NCBI GenBank assembly: GCA_020055645.1
Contig: CM034546.1
Location: 16,244,001 to 16,308,000 of the forward strand
Direction of reading: 5' to 3'
Source of the DNA: Tomocerus qinae
Lineage: Eukaryota; Arthropoda; Collembola; Entomobryomorpha; Tomoceridae
DNA: 64,000 bases
Positions 12,148 to 24,306 of the stretch are shown one piece after another (positions within the stretch are counted from its first letter, which is position 1; each line of letters starts with the position of its first letter). Below the pieces are notes generated by a model. That model did not search any database. It was not told the DNA's origin and worked only from the letters and a program-made list of their open reading frames with translations. Both the position numbers and the translations under genes were made by a program.

Positions 12148-12222
12148 TGTCACAACCAAACCGTTTAGTAATTGAATTCGGTAGAAGAGCAAGACCAACC
12201 ATTTTAATCTGTTTCTGCTTTA

Positions 12223-12229
12223 TTTTATA
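12223..12229 (-). promoter_or_regulatory. TATA box of the LPMO gene
   Basis: TATAAAA on the minus strand, about 76 bp upstream of the LPMO start codon. The flanking sequence (CTCTTATCGC-CACAC-CCACGGCC on the plus strand just upstream) is also conserved at about 16056 and 26150 in the duplicated copies. Confidence 0.5.
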
Positions 12230-12644
12230 CAGCAACTCTTATCGCACACTCCCACGGCCGAACCACTTTACAAAAATCGCAATCAAAAATTAATTATGTT
12301 ATTACGATTAAAACATACTTGGGATTTTTAGTAGCCCGTACGAGAATCTGCCTCTTGGAAACGTATTGTCTGTGCAATTTAATCCGACCAATTTTCCTAA
12401 TCAGTTTTTTCTGTAAGAGTCCTAATTGGATGCACAGAATCGCCCAATTACCATGACAATGTTGAATGTTGACAAGTTGACATGGCATTGCATTAACAAT
12501 TTCTAGATATTTCCGAAGGTCTTTCTTCAGAACTTTAAATCGAATAAAATTTAAAACTAATTATGGCGAAACTTGAAAATATTTTCATACTTATTTAGCA
12601 AAGTAGCATAGAAAAAACAAACCTGTACACTGTTGGCATTTGGA

Positions 12645-12955
12645 GGCAAAGCATGAAAAAGGTTACCTTTTTACTAGCAAAAAGGCAAAAATGCACCTTT
12701 TTGTACCTTTTTACTAGCAAAAAGGCAAAAATGCACCTTTTTGTACCTTTTTGCTTTTCTTCCTATGACATCCACTAAAAGTGAAGCTATAATATAATTA
12801 AATTTGAGGTTGTTACAACGAACACTATCCACATTGCAAAATAATTTTTTATGGCTTTTATACCGATAAATTACAATTTATTTCATATAATTTAAAATAA
12901 CCAAGAAAGAAGAAAGGCAAAAAGGCAACCTTTTAACCTTTTTCATGCCCTGTTT
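12645..12955. mobile_element. Small terminal-inverted-repeat element with internal tandem repeat
   Basis: Ends GGCAAAGCATGAAAAAGGTT and, inverted, TAACCTTTTTCATGCCCTG mark a roughly 300-bp element. Inside, a 46-bp unit containing ACTAGCAAAAAGGCAAAAAT is repeated about twice (12666-12760). It lies in the intergenic region between the LPMO and lectin 1, and is absent from the corresponding place in the other two duplicate copies. Confidence 0.55.
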
Positions 12956-14413
12956 GGAGGGGAAAATTATTTGTGTAACTTTGTAACTATTTGTTTGCTT
13001 CGATTTTTAAACAGCAAGTTCTCATCTCTAACGCTAATACATGGAGACGTAAAGTCGACGACTAAATTCCATTTCCATAGAATGGAAAACTTGCTGCAGG
13101 AACTAAGGAAAATATACGGGCGAGATCTAAGGAACGAATTGCGGTTAGTGTCTGTGCATAATATGTTATACACAAATGTTTTTATTAACTCTCCGTGACA
13201 AACATTATCTCATCTCTAACCATCATCAATAGTTTTGATTGATTTTAATTAATAACTGCTGTCATTTGAGTTAATGAAAATTTTAAATTAATTCGAATCA
13301 CACAGTTATCTAAAGTAGGTACCCAGATAAAAAGGTGTAATAAGTGATAATATCGCTTTGTCATTGTCAATCAAGTTCATTTTCGTATCCGCCACGTGTT
13401 ATCGTCAATACATACTAATGTATTGTATTATTAAAAATTCTTTGGATTATAAGGTTAAGTTAAGTAAACTTCAGGAAAGATAATACATCTACCTAGGAAA
13501 CGCATACAAAGTCACAATAAAAGGTCAAAGTGAGTATAGAAATGTTTATTCCAGTTCAATACATTTCTCTGTAAAATTAAGACTGAATTATGTTCCCATA
13601 TGACAGGCCTTGCTTGGTTTATGTAGTAGAGTTTTTAAGACTTACTGATACTCGAATTTAAAACGTTCATACAAAGAGAGCTGCATCTATTTCGGTTCAG
13701 TCAATGAAGAAAATTATTACTATATAATGCTAATGCTACTGACCAATCTAGCAGCAGTATTGTGATTTCATTCCATCATATTTTAAATTTATAATATAAT
13801 GTACTCCAGTAATTGTCTTAACAATTTAAGAAAAAAGGCGATTAAAAAGAAACACATTAAAAATCTTGGGATAAAAATACCGACAAATGAACATCTGTTT
13901 TAACAACAAACCTTTTAACCAGACAGTAATGATAAGAAATGAAATTCAACTTTCTTTGATTTACAATTCTTTTGCCATTTCCAATCCCAACACCCTCTAC
14001 TCATATGCATAATATATATAATATAGGAGTGTATATAGTTGGTATATTATTTGAGATAGTCACTCAAAACTTAGAATTATAAAAAGAACAAGGTTAATTG
14101 GTTTGTTAATTTGCTTTTCGTTCTTCGTCATAAATCAATTGAAATCAACTCATGCGTAGAATCATAATCTTGGAAACTGTTGCATTGAAGATAATATAAC
14201 TAATTATAATAACATACCACCGTAACCGTAGCGTCTCTGTTGCAGTTCCTGACGCAATATACATTTATCTAGTTCATTATCAAATGATAAGGACTACATA
14301 TACAGCGTTTTATTGTATGTAACTATTATTAAACGGTGTTGTACTTTCGTTGTTACGTTAACAATAATCATAATCAATCATAATATATTGACATTGACGC
14401 AATCAAGTCAATG

Positions 14414-14420
14414 TATAAAA
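14414..14420 (+). promoter_or_regulatory. TATA box of C-type lectin 1
   Basis: TATAAAA 175 bp upstream of the start codon, within TGTATAAAAG. The same decamer occurs at the equivalent place before lectins 2 and 3. Confidence 0.6.
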
Positions 14421-14588
14421 GAAAATGGTTTACTAATTTACTTTTAATACATCCTTAGTAGCTGCAGTTTCAGCATTTCTTCTTTCTACAAGGAAAACAG
14501 CAACGAATTTTTTAAAATTAAAAACATTTACCCAACACTGTTGCATATACTAAGTTAAATTTTAGCCGTATCTCATAATTCGTGCATA

Positions 14589-15457
14589 ATGAAGTCCAAT
14601 ATTGTGTTTGGAATCTTATCCGCTGCAACCTTAATGGTCACGGTAGCTGGTTTTCCCCAGAATAAACTTACTAGTGGTAACAGAATTTAAATACGAAATT
14701 TATTGTAAAATACTTAAATAGCCAAGTAGTTGCATCTGTTTATATTAATCAAATAACTTTTTATTTTTTGTAGATGTCATTGCACAAGCTCAGGAGTCGC
14801 GGATGGATATCATTGGCCAAATCGGAAACAAAATTTATTACAAGAATACGGTAAGAACCTATTGTTTATACTAATGCATAACTTGAAAATATTATACCGG
14901 GTGAAAACGCACGGTTGGGTTTGCTTAAACCTTATTTTGTCCATACTTATTACTAAGTCTATAAGTATAGTTATTATGTTTTTGTTTAATCTGGGTATTA
15001 TTTTTTAAATATAATTTATTTGGTGTTTTAGACATTGTCTTCGTGGATGGGTGGTGAAAGTCGATGTCTAAGTGCAGGACTTGAATTTGCTACTTTAAGG
15101 AACAGAGAGGAATTTGCTTATGTACGTCAACAGATTAGCAATTCTGAAAGTAAGTAATTGACACAATTACTAATTGGGTAATCACAACTCCATATCCAAA
15201 CTCGTTGTATATAATTTCCATTACTAATCTCATGCCTTTTTGATATAGGGTTGTGGGTAGGTGCAAGTTTAAAGGGAGTGCCAATGGATATATGGAAAGC
15301 TTATGAATGGATTGACGGAACGGCTGTGACCGATGATATTAATCTCACTCCTACTGCACAAGAATTGTGTCTTTTACTGTCAGGAGATGATCACGTTTTC
15401 AATGATAATTGTTACCGTGGACAATATGGTGTTTTATGTCAACGTGTTCTAGCATAA
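14589..15457 (+). CDS. Secreted C-type lectin 1
   Basis: Four exons, 14589-14676, 14774-14850, 15032-15149 and 15249-15457 (88, 77, 118 and 209 nt), join in consistent phase into 163 residues. A hydrophobic signal peptide of about 20 residues is followed by a single C-type lectin fold. It shows IGNKIYY, SWMGGESRC, the LWVGASL (WIGL-type) core, and NDNCYRGQYGVLC at the end. There are four cysteines, enough for the two canonical disulfides. The calcium-site motifs EPN or QPD are not visible, though FND takes the place of WND, so calcium-dependent sugar binding is doubtful. Probably a secreted recognition or venom-, gut- or hemolymph-type lectin; the ligand is unknown. Confidence 0.88.
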
Positions 15458-15929
15458 GCAAATTAATTTTTTAGAATTATTAATGTAATAAAGGAATTAA
15501 TAGTAAATGGATGAAAACATTTTTTTAAAATAAAATAATCATTTCAAATATTCCATCTGATTTTCCAAATTTGTACTCAAGATTTGTTTTCAATTTTACC
15601 AATCTATTTTGTGGATAGTTCCATTAGGTATGTAGTCAATAGATAAATTGACAGATGTCTGTTCTGGTCTGAATTTTATTTAGTTACACCGACACATCGG
15701 TATAAAGTCCATCTGCCTTCATTTTAGTTAGGAAGGTAAAAAAGGTGTTTGCGGCAGAATAAGGCTATTGAAATTAAAATCCCAAATAAAACAACAAAAA
15801 GTAAAATTTTGAAATTTCGCTGATTATCAAAATTAATCATTATTAGTGGGGGAATTTCAATGTCCAAAATTAAGGACTGTGCCAAAATTCTGATTTATTT
15901 GATGATTATAGAAATGACAATATTCGACA

Positions 15930-15959
15930 CGGAACTACGAGAAGTACAAGTTTAAACAT
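15930..15959 (-). pseudogene. Remnant of an LPMO first exon
   Basis: Minus-strand ATG at 15959 opens MFKLVLLVV, matching the signal peptide of the intact LPMO gene (MFKLLLLVA), then degenerates and stops. It stands head-to-head with lectin 2 just as the intact LPMO gene stands to lectin 1, about 1.3 kb away. No later LPMO exon was found between 15460 and 15930. Confidence 0.7.
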
Positions 15960-17135
15960 TGTCGCAATTATATAAAAGGTTTCTGTGCTGCAGTATTTGG
16001 TACAATGAGACCAAGTACAGATGTTTCATTCTGCTGCTGTATTATACATACGAAAATAACTCTTATCGCTCACACCCACGGCCAGACCACTTGACAAAAC
16101 AGTGCAATTGAAAACTTACTACATTCGGTGTTAATTGTATTACTTGTTTAAAACCATACTTATACTTGGTTGACAATGAATCTTGATTTTTATTCTTGAA
16201 ATTGATTAGCACGAGTAGTATTACATATCAATGACAGCAAATGACATTCAGGAGATGAATACTGAGTAATGACTTGAAATATAAGTTTCAGTGAATGTTT
16301 TTGAGGTGCACTCATCTCATTTCTGGTAATTATCAATAATTTATGTCGACTTTAATCCCTCAGTCGCCTGTCATGTGGGTTTGTACTTGGTAATTGATAA
16401 TTACAAATAAAAATTGTACAAGTTATCTAAAGCAGGTAGTCCCGAGTGAGCGAGTTATGGTTATATAACCGACAATGCTAATTGTGTTGTTATTGTCAAT
16501 CAAGTTTACTTCTGATCCACATTGCCCTCATTACCACACAATGTACTTTATTACATAATTACAAAGATCTCTGAAAATAAAGGTTGGGCAAAACAAGACT
16601 TTGGAAAAGTACAGGAAACAAAGCCCTAATAAATTTAAAAGGGTAAAGTGTAAAGTCTGTTTATGGCAAACCTATATAAACTTTGTGATCCTAAAACAAG
16701 TAAAAATGGTAAACAAGTAAAATCCCTCTTCTCCAGAGTAAAGTGCACTATTTAAGATTTTTTGTTTATCCTATAATATGCTCATATGTTCAAATGTCAG
16801 AAATGTTGCATCCATTAAAAATTTAAATGCTTTGATACAGATAATAAAGATTAATTTATATGTACGATATATTTAAATCTTTTGTTTTTGCATAATTAAA
16901 TAACTCATTAAGCCGGGGTCACAAGTCACATGTACAAGTTTATATAAGCATGGTTACATAATGTTCACATTTCTACACGAATGCAGTAACTGACAGTGAT
17001 GCAGTTTACTAAGTAGTTCATTATCACAATCTTGATAAGCACTATTTGAAAAATACTTTACTTTTGTTGCACTTAGGCCAACAACAATAAGCCAATCAAT
17101 CATTTCCGATGACATCGGTGCATTAGAGTAGACTG

Positions 17136-17142
17136 TATAAAA
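17136..17142 (+). promoter_or_regulatory. TATA box of C-type lectin 2
   Basis: TATAAAA in CTGTATAAAAGTAGAG, 160 bp upstream of the start codon and nearly identical to the lectin 3 promoter. Confidence 0.65.
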
Positions 17143-17295
17143 GTAGAGCGACTGACCGATTAATTTTGTTGCATCCTCAGCAGTTCCAGCATTTCCTTGT
17201 CTGCATCAAAGGAAGCATTCTCTAATTCATTTAACTTCTGTCCACCAAACAGCTTTAAATTCAATTTTAAACGTATTCTAAATACTTAGTGCATA

Positions 17296-18292
17296 ATGAA
17301 CTCCAATATTGTGTTTGGAATTTTATCCGTGGCAACTTTATTTGTTACAGTCGCATCTTTCCCTCAAAATACCTCCACTAGTGGTAACTGATTTTAAATT
17401 TTATTTTATTAACCCAATTTTCCCAATTTATTTATTAAATACAGATTTATTTCATAAACAAAATCACAGCATGAAAAGCCAAGCAACAGTTTTTGATGTT
17501 TTATTTAATATCCAATAACTCGATATTTTTGCTGTTTGATACCCAAAAACCTGAGTTTTTATACCTGTACCATATATGCATGCTAATGCAAATAAAAATC
17601 TTGTTAATTTGATTAGATGCCATTGCTAAAGCTCGGGAGTTGCAGATGGAGATCATTGGACAAATCGGGAACAAAATATTTTTTAAGAATGCGGTGAGAA
17701 AATTTAGTTTACCTTAATGCCTTATCAACTTATTACTTAATGGAGGTAGTTATTTCCCTAAATTGACTATATAATTTCATACATACCCAATATTATTTAT
17801 TGGTTGTACTTCTAATAATAAAATTATGTTTTTTATGTGTCGTACTATAGACGTTGTCATCTTGGATGGGTGGTGAAGGCCGGTGTCGTGCTGCAGGACT
17901 GCAATTTGCATCATTAAAGAACAGGGATGAATTCGCCTTTGTACGCCAGCAGATGGAGAACACTGATAGTAAATAATTATCAAAATTAGTCATCCTTAAT
18001 TGAATTACCATAACCGCAACCATTAGCATAGATCTGTTGTTAAACCTTAAAACGGGGCCCTACTGATTTGAATGTTTGTAAAGGATTGTGGGTGGCTGGA
18101 CGTTTAAGAGGAGCACCAGAACAAATTTGGAAAGCCTATGAATGGAGCGATGGTTCGGACGTTAGTGATGATATTAATGTCACACCTACAGGCCAAGAGT
18201 TGTGTCTTTTAGTGTCAGGTGATGACCACGTCTTCACTGATAATTGTTATCGTGGTAAATATGGTCTTTTATGTGAACTCACTGTAGCATAA
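17296..18292 (+). CDS. Secreted C-type lectin 2
   Basis: Exons 17296-17383, 17617-17693, 17851-17968 and 18084-18292 have the same lengths as lectin 1 and give 163 residues. A signal peptide (FGILSVATLFVTVASF region) is followed by the lectin domain with SWMGGEGRC, LWVAGRLRGAPEQIW, EWSDGSDVSDD and TDNCYRGKYGLLC. Four cysteines are present; no EPN/QPD motif, and the WND position reads FTD. It is nearly identical to lectin 3, including introns, so the two are recent duplicates, with lectin 1 the older relative. Confidence 0.88.
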
Positions 18293-20722
18293 AAATTAAA
18301 TAACATTCTCAATCCACTTATACAATATTTAAATTTGTCTAAGAATAAATTGTTACTGTATATATGTTGTTTATCATTTTTATAGTATCGTAGCTAGGTA
18401 TATATGTCGTAGTATAACTGTACCCTCTGTATAACTGCGCCATTGTACTAGTATGACTGTTCCTCGGAAGTTATACTGGGATAACCGATCCCCCAAGTTT
18501 CAGTACAACTGTTGCATTCTTACTTACATTACATTACTTCCATTACATTGCGAAGCATGAGTTAATAAGACAATTATGCTGCTTTATAATGATTATGATT
18601 ATAATTTATGCTCAAAACCTTATTAGCTTGATTTACTCAGTCAAACAGTAATTATGTCGGCAGAAGTAAAAGCGTAAAAGAATAATTAATTGTACTTAAC
18701 ATTCTTACATGCACTGGCAACATGGCACTTGTAACACAGCGTCTTGCATCTGCAGATTGATTGACTACCGTAGGAAGTTACCGACTTTAGGACAGTGATG
18801 TACTAAAATACACTTAATTGTATTAGTTGGCCATGCCACTGTGTTTACTTTGACTGACCAAGTTCCAACTTTCGATTCGTTTACCATGGTGTCGATAATG
18901 CCTTTTAAGCACTGTAGTTGTAGATTTCCATTTTCGCGACAATGAACGCGAATAAACGATGAATGCGACAACACTTTTAAATTTTCTGAAATGATAGTAT
19001 CATTCAAAGCGGGACAAGCGCTTTCCTGTAATACCTTCAGTATTTTGTATAAATGATCGTAATTTTTTATTTCTTGGACTTTTTGTCATCCCGGTTGACC
19101 TAATACAATTAAGTACATCACTGCCCTAAGACAAATGCTGAAGTGTAGTTATTAGAGAATTTGAACCAATCTAATAATAATAAAAAGCCAGTTGATAGTC
19201 GATACTTAAGGAACGGATTAAAAAGGTCTGTAAGATTTTCAGAAAATTGATTGACAATACAAGTTAACAATTATATCGCATGGACAAACTCCCACGTTTA
19301 GTACACAAACACAAAGAGATACTTCATACATTTCAAACCGTTGTCCCATTTATTGATTTTTGATTATCGAGAGAATGAAGTTTCGTTATTAAATATGTCT
19401 GCATTATAATGAAATTGTAGTCAATTTAGATAATTTCATATAAATAAATAAATCATACTAGGGTGAGGTTGTTGACTGGGAGAAACACTGAATACTTGAA
19501 TAATAGAGAAGTCAATAATAAATGCACTGGTAAGCATTACGTGAATTGAATTTTGGGAGGGACTTTCGTTTTGAGTTGATGTAAATATGTGGAGTACCTA
19601 CGAGTTTAACATCATTTGCTACAATTTAATGGTTATGGAAATGAAATTTCTGTGGAAACTATTTCCATTCAATACGGTCTTTATTTATCTTCATTCAACA
19701 CTACTGTTTCGTAAACCATAAAACCACTTGCATTGCTTATAAGTATATAGATGCAATAACACATTATACACTCCTTTATTCTCTAAGCTGTCTAAGTAAA
19801 TACCACTCTCGAAAAGTAATAAAACAAATATTCCCTACCACTACCACTGAAAAAAAGTATCATTATTTCAAACAGTAAGTTATTCCAATTGGGAATTTTA
19901 AATTTATTATGCATCGAATGTTACATTTTAGTAATTGCTTTCATCTTAGACCCTTTTCTGTTTCACAGGGCTCGATTATGAATTGGTCGGGTTTTGGGGT
20001 ACCAAAATCAGCAAAAATTAAAAACCCTGGTCACTCTGGATTAGGTGTAAGTCGGCCACCAAGGAGCATTTATTAGAGATATTGAAATATTTTAACTGAT
20101 ATTTATTTTCAATTAGACTGTTTAATAAATCAGAAACTTTGCCGTTATTATTTATTGAAAGTGGTAAATATAATATTGATATTTAGGAAGGAAGGAAACC
20201 CAAAACCTCCTTTTCTGAGTTTGTTTGTTTTTTCTGTATTTGGGATTATGGGTTCTTCCAGTGCCACTGATCTGCCGTTGGTAACTGTGGGGCTCCACTC
20301 CGTTACCAAACAAAACAATATATCACTGTAAAATATTTTTAACATGTGCCTTAACTCCAGAAGTATAGTTAGTTTTCAATTATTAATTTTAGCATTCAAA
20401 TCGTTGGGCCATCTTCCAAAAAACCTTGGATTTTAATTTTGATACCCAAAACCCAATCGATTTCCAAAAAACACCTCCATGCCTTGTTGCGGTCTTGTAT
20501 ATTCAATGTACAAATACTTCTAGAACTTTATGAGGAATTGAAATACCTACACCATTAAAATTAAACTATGTACAAAAGTCTTTTGTTATCCTGTCGTAAT
20601 TTTCTTGCCGTGTCAATTCTGTTTTAGCACACCATTAACTAGTAACAAAAAGAAATCCTGCATTTTTAAAAATTTACTACCAAACTTTTCAAGTTTTAAT
20701 TCCTATCTTGTTCCTGTTTTTC
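18293..20722. other. Intergenic, no gene seen
   Basis: Between lectin 2 and the ionotropic receptor. Parts after about 20400 match copy 3 at 29830-30200 (for example the phrase CTCCATGCCTTG against CATTTCATGCCCTG). The extra length compared with copy 3 (2.4 kb against 0.5 kb) indicates insertion here or deletion there. Confidence 0.5.
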
Positions 20723-23002
20723 ATGGTAAAAATGTCTATGAAAATATTAATACTTTTCATGTTGTTTTCTCAAAGCACTGAAATAATGGATGCGGCAAAA
20801 ATTCGTTTGAAAAATTTACAAAGAGCCATATATTTTAAAAATTTTAGTTCTATTTTAAATTCGTTTTCCGATTGTGCTGTGACAATAGCTTACGATAACG
20901 GGGGGCCAGTTCTGGGTCACAATTTTGATTTTGAACCTCCTATTACAATTGGTGATTTTGGCAATACTAAAATGAGGAAACAAGGCATGAGAAAATGGGT
21001 GCACTGTCATTTTGTAGTCATTCTTAAATATAGCGATACTGTAAGTAGACCTCACATATCGTTTCTTAAATGTAATTCAGAGGCTTTATTCGAATCAGCA
21101 ATTGCCATTTGTAGCGAACAATTATTATATACAATGTACATTGTTCCTAAATCTATTCACGAGGACGTAAAATTATATTTCAAAGTGCATATGGTTTCCC
21201 CTGTGTTTATGGCCATATTTAATTACGATCAAAAGTTGTACAATATTGGAAAATTGTATAACCTGTCATTTGATTTAGTACTATATAAAATACCTTTAAA
21301 ATCAATATATTATGCGGAACCCTCGCATAAATTTTCATCGAATGAAACAAGTGAAGTAATGTTGGAATATCGGAGAAAACTTGATTATTATTTCTTTGCT
21401 GCATTTTCCACAAATATTAATTATCATCATTGTTTACAAGAATACAAAGTAAATCCTACAAGCACATTTGCTAAAAATAAGCCTTGGATGTCACCTCATC
21501 AAAACTTACAGCAAAGTGGACTGGAATTAAATACTTTACTAACAGCATTGTTATTACACAATATGAATTTTAGTTTCGAAGGTAATTTGCAAACCAACAT
21601 TGCAAAACTGAAATCATTGGATGAACATTGTCAAGTGACGATTGGTATATTAACGAAAACAACAAATAAATACCATAGTAATCATAAATATACAATTATC
21701 GGATCAACTGATTTCAGCTTTATAACTTGTGCTGGGGTCCATCCCGAAATTGCATGGAAGCTTTATATACATCCATACGACACAATTTCTTGGCTGTTAA
21801 TTATTTTAAGTTGTGTTGTTCTAACTTTTGTTGTCACAGTACAAGAAAAACTAACATTTCTAAAAGGAAAGTTTTTAAAACTGTTTTTTAATAATTTATT
21901 TCAAAATTTTGTTGCCTTGATTGAACAAGGAGTTACACTGAAGAAATTGTTCACCAAACAATTTCTATTTACAACATTTGGAATTTGGATACTTGTTGGG
22001 ATTATTTTTAGCAGTGCGTATAAGAGTATAATTGTTAGTAAAATAACGTCACCCATAAATTCCTATGCAGAATACGATTATTTTAATAAACTCGAGAATT
22101 TTTTGATTATTTCTCCAAAATTATTTTATTATCAGATATTAGGTCCCCACAATGGTCATAAAGTATATCCAGATGGAAAGATTGTCAGAGAAGAATTCGA
22201 AACAAAGTTGACATATGAGGTACCTAAAACAAATGAAAATCATGGTAGTGTAATTGATCATTGTGGAATATATAATTTTCATGGACTCTTGGAATTTGAT
22301 GAAAGTTACCACCTTGTCAATAAAAGTGATGCCCAGATAATTAAAGATAATCAGGTTTTTGACATCGCTGGAATTCTAGGCTTCGAAAAAACAGAATGGG
22401 AGTGGTCAAAAATAAATTTTGAAGACAAACACGGAATACTTCCTGATTTTGTCATAAAAAATTTACCAAAGAGATTTCTTATGGGCTATCCATCAACTCG
22501 CTGTAATTTTTCAACTCGGAATTCATATTTCAGTAGTAGTTTCAAATTGTTAGAACGCTGTTATCAACGTGCTTACCTTGATTACACTAAAAATATTGAT
22601 TTGATGGAGAAATATCTTTTTGATGCCAACTCATTTTTAAAAGGTAAAGACAAAATTGGTGTTCACAATCAAATAACCATATTTCCGACTTTTATTTTAC
22701 AATACTTTTATAACCAGATGCAAGTGCTATTGTCTTCGGGTATTTATTGGCATCATGAAACTTGGTATTCATATTTTGAAGAAAATAAATTCAAAAATAT
22801 GCTTACTAACAGTTCATTAAACTTGGGAAATAGAAACGGCCATGCGAATATTAACAAAAGTAATCTAATTTCATTGTTTTATATATTTTTTTGCCTTGTC
22901 GCCATGTGTTTGTTGGTTTTTCCATTAGAAATATTGTACCAATGGAGACAAAATAATCAAAATAAATGTTTATGGATTAAAAATAAATCCAGGAGTAATT
23001 AA
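20723..23002 (+). CDS. Divergent ionotropic receptor (IR), single exon
   Basis: An uninterrupted 759-residue frame. The first Met of MVKMSMKILILFMLFSQ begins a hydrophobic signal peptide, which decides the start. An extracellular N-terminal half precedes the ionotropic-glutamate-receptor-like channel core: TM1 near residues 354-375 (SWLLIILSCVVLTFVVTV), TM2 near 415-445 (GIWILVGIIFSSAY, followed by IIVSKITSP in the position of the iGluR gate motif) and a final TM near 714-736. A ligand-binding lobe lies between the last two. Such divergent IRs are ligand-gated cation channels of chemosensory neurons; the ligand is unknown. Lack of introns is common for this class. The first about 100 codons are duplicated as a broken copy at 30.2-30.45 kb. 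Confidence 0.75.
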   Translation: MVKMSMKILILFMLFSQSTEIMDAAKIRLKNLQRAIYFKNFSSILNSFSDCAVTIAYDNGGPVLGHNFDFEPPITIGDFGNTKMRKQGMRKWVHCHFVVILKYSDTVSRPHISFLKCNSEALFESAIAICSEQLLYTMYIVPKSIHEDVKLYFKVHMVSPVFMAIFNYDQKLYNIGKLYNLSFDLVLYKIPLKSIYYAEPSHKFSSNETSEVMLEYRRKLDYYFFAAFSTNINYHHCLQEYKVNPTSTFAKNKPWMSPHQNLQQSGLELNTLLTALLLHNMNFSFEGNLQTNIAKLKSLDEHCQVTIGILTKTTNKYHSNHKYTIIGSTDFSFITCAGVHPEIAWKLYIHPYDTISWLLIILSCVVLTFVVTVQEKLTFLKGKFLKLFFNNLFQNFVALIEQGVTLKKLFTKQFLFTTFGIWILVGIIFSSAYKSIIVSKITSPINSYAEYDYFNKLENFLIISPKLFYYQILGPHNGHKVYPDGKIVREEFETKLTYEVPKTNENHGSVIDHCGIYNFHGLLEFDESYHLVNKSDAQIIKDNQVFDIAGILGFEKTEWEWSKINFEDKHGILPDFVIKNLPKRFLMGYPSTRCNFSTRNSYFSSSFKLLERCYQRAYLDYTKNIDLMEKYLFDANSFLKGKDKIGVHNQITIFPTFILQYFYNQMQVLLSSGIYWHHETWYSYFEENKFKNMLTNSSLNLGNRNGHANINKSNLISLFYIFFCLVAMCLLVFPLEILYQWRQNNQNKCLWIKNKSRSN

Positions 23003-23444
23003 AAAATATTATTACTCGAAAGGGCCAATTCTTCAGTTTTTTCCGTAAATGTTTTTTGGCCAATTGTGGTCACCGAGGAAATTTTATGCCACTTATTATT
23101 TGGTTGAACAGAGGTGGAAAAAAACAGTGATGAATGTAAAGGAAAAACATTATTCAATCAAAAAGCCCTAAAAATTATGCATCCGGGGTCTGTTGTTGCT
23201 CGGTTTCCATTCCCAGTACAGAGCAAAATATGTAACTCAAAACCAAAGAGCTGAAATGCCATTGTTTATCTATCTATTTGAATGAAATGAACCGGTTAAA
23301 ATACGAGGCGCAAAAAAAGAATAAAAATAATGTACAATTCATTTTTCGTTCGGTAATAGATATACTGATCTACTCTTGTACACACCACACACACGAACCA
23401 GTACAAACGTCCATCCAGTTAACAGTTGTACAGTAAGTGTATGA

Positions 23445-24292
23445 GGACTTGGGTTGTCGGCTTCGACGAAGTAGGTTGTGTGCGACGTGGCGGTCCTGAT
23501 TTAACTGACTTTTACCTGTGAAAAAGAGCACCTAGAAGAACGAAATTAGTCTCAACATGTGCGGCGGGACAAGACCTACTGGAATATCGGATGGTTCATA
23601 GTCGAAAGGTCAGTGTTTCCCCGATTTCGGACAAAGTGATATCTTCAAGACGCAAATGTGTATCTGAACTATAGATGATATAAGACCTCATCAGATAAAC
23701 TAGGCAAGAATATACAAAGTAGGTGTTCAGACCAGCCCTAGTGACTTTGCATTCTGCCTGGAATGGGACGACAGTTATCATTCTCGCTTGCCAACTTCAG
23801 AAGTAAGTGATCTACCCTAGCACGCACAAATAATATCAAGCCAACTAACGCCCCAACCCAAGTCCCCCCCCCTACTTTGCATAGTGGTGGGGTAACTACT
23901 TTTGTGTATTTTGTTAAGATAAGCAACCACCAGGCCGTATAATAACAAGGCGTAACTATACTAACATATATTTATCTTTGTAATTCTGTTTGCTAACTGA
24001 GCCGTATGTTTTCTCTCGTGTACTGGTGGTGTAATTATGAGTCTCGATTAAAAAGGTCCATCCCTTGCTCCTCGTCTTTCGGGACTATTAGTGGGCAGGT
24101 TATCGTCATATGTGGGGTTAACGTACATTTGGCCATTGCTAGTGTAATGGTTTTACAATTGGTTTGTATTGTGTTACTTAATTTAATATATCGATAATAA
24201 TATGATTCTGAAGTTTAATTTGTTGTAAACTAATTCTTTGTGTAATGAATGATAATTCGAGAAGCACAATAAATATCTATCTATCTATCTAT
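23445..24292 (+). mobile_element. Retroposon with (TATC)n tail and 14-bp target duplication
   Basis: The direct repeat CAGTAAGTGTATGA occurs at 23431-23444 and again at 24293-24306. The right end is AATAAA followed by about five TATC units. Long direct repeats plus a simple-repeat tail mark target-primed retroposition by a LINE-type machinery. The 848-bp body has no recognisable reverse transcriptase, so it is either a 5'-truncated or internally deleted LINE, or a non-autonomous retroposon. Confidence 0.75.
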
Positions 24293-24306
24293 CAGTAAGT
24301 GTATGA

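Larger units (their letters stand above)
12150..15480. repeat. Segmental duplication, copy 1 (LPMO promoter to lectin 1)
   Basis: Reference copy of a block found again at about 15590-21010 and 25735-30450. Shared landmarks include the LPMO upstream sequence near 12240, the phrase TTATCTAAAG-AGGTA near 13310, TTGTCAATCAAGTT near 13365 and the lectin gene. This copy is the most diverged of the three. Confidence 0.65.
15590..21010. repeat. Segmental duplication, copy 2 (LPMO remnant, lectin 2, ionotropic receptor 5' part)
   Basis: Begins near ACCAATCTA at about 15598, matched at about 25748 in copy 3. It runs through the LPMO exon remnant, lectin 2 and the first 300 bp of the ionotropic receptor gene. 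It lies directly downstream of lectin 1, so the arrangement is tandem. Confidence 0.7.

Noticed and set aside
12967..13198. Overlapping 68-75-aa frames on both strands
   Set aside because: Neither resembles a protein family, and the stretch aligns with non-coding promoter sequence of the duplicated lectin block.
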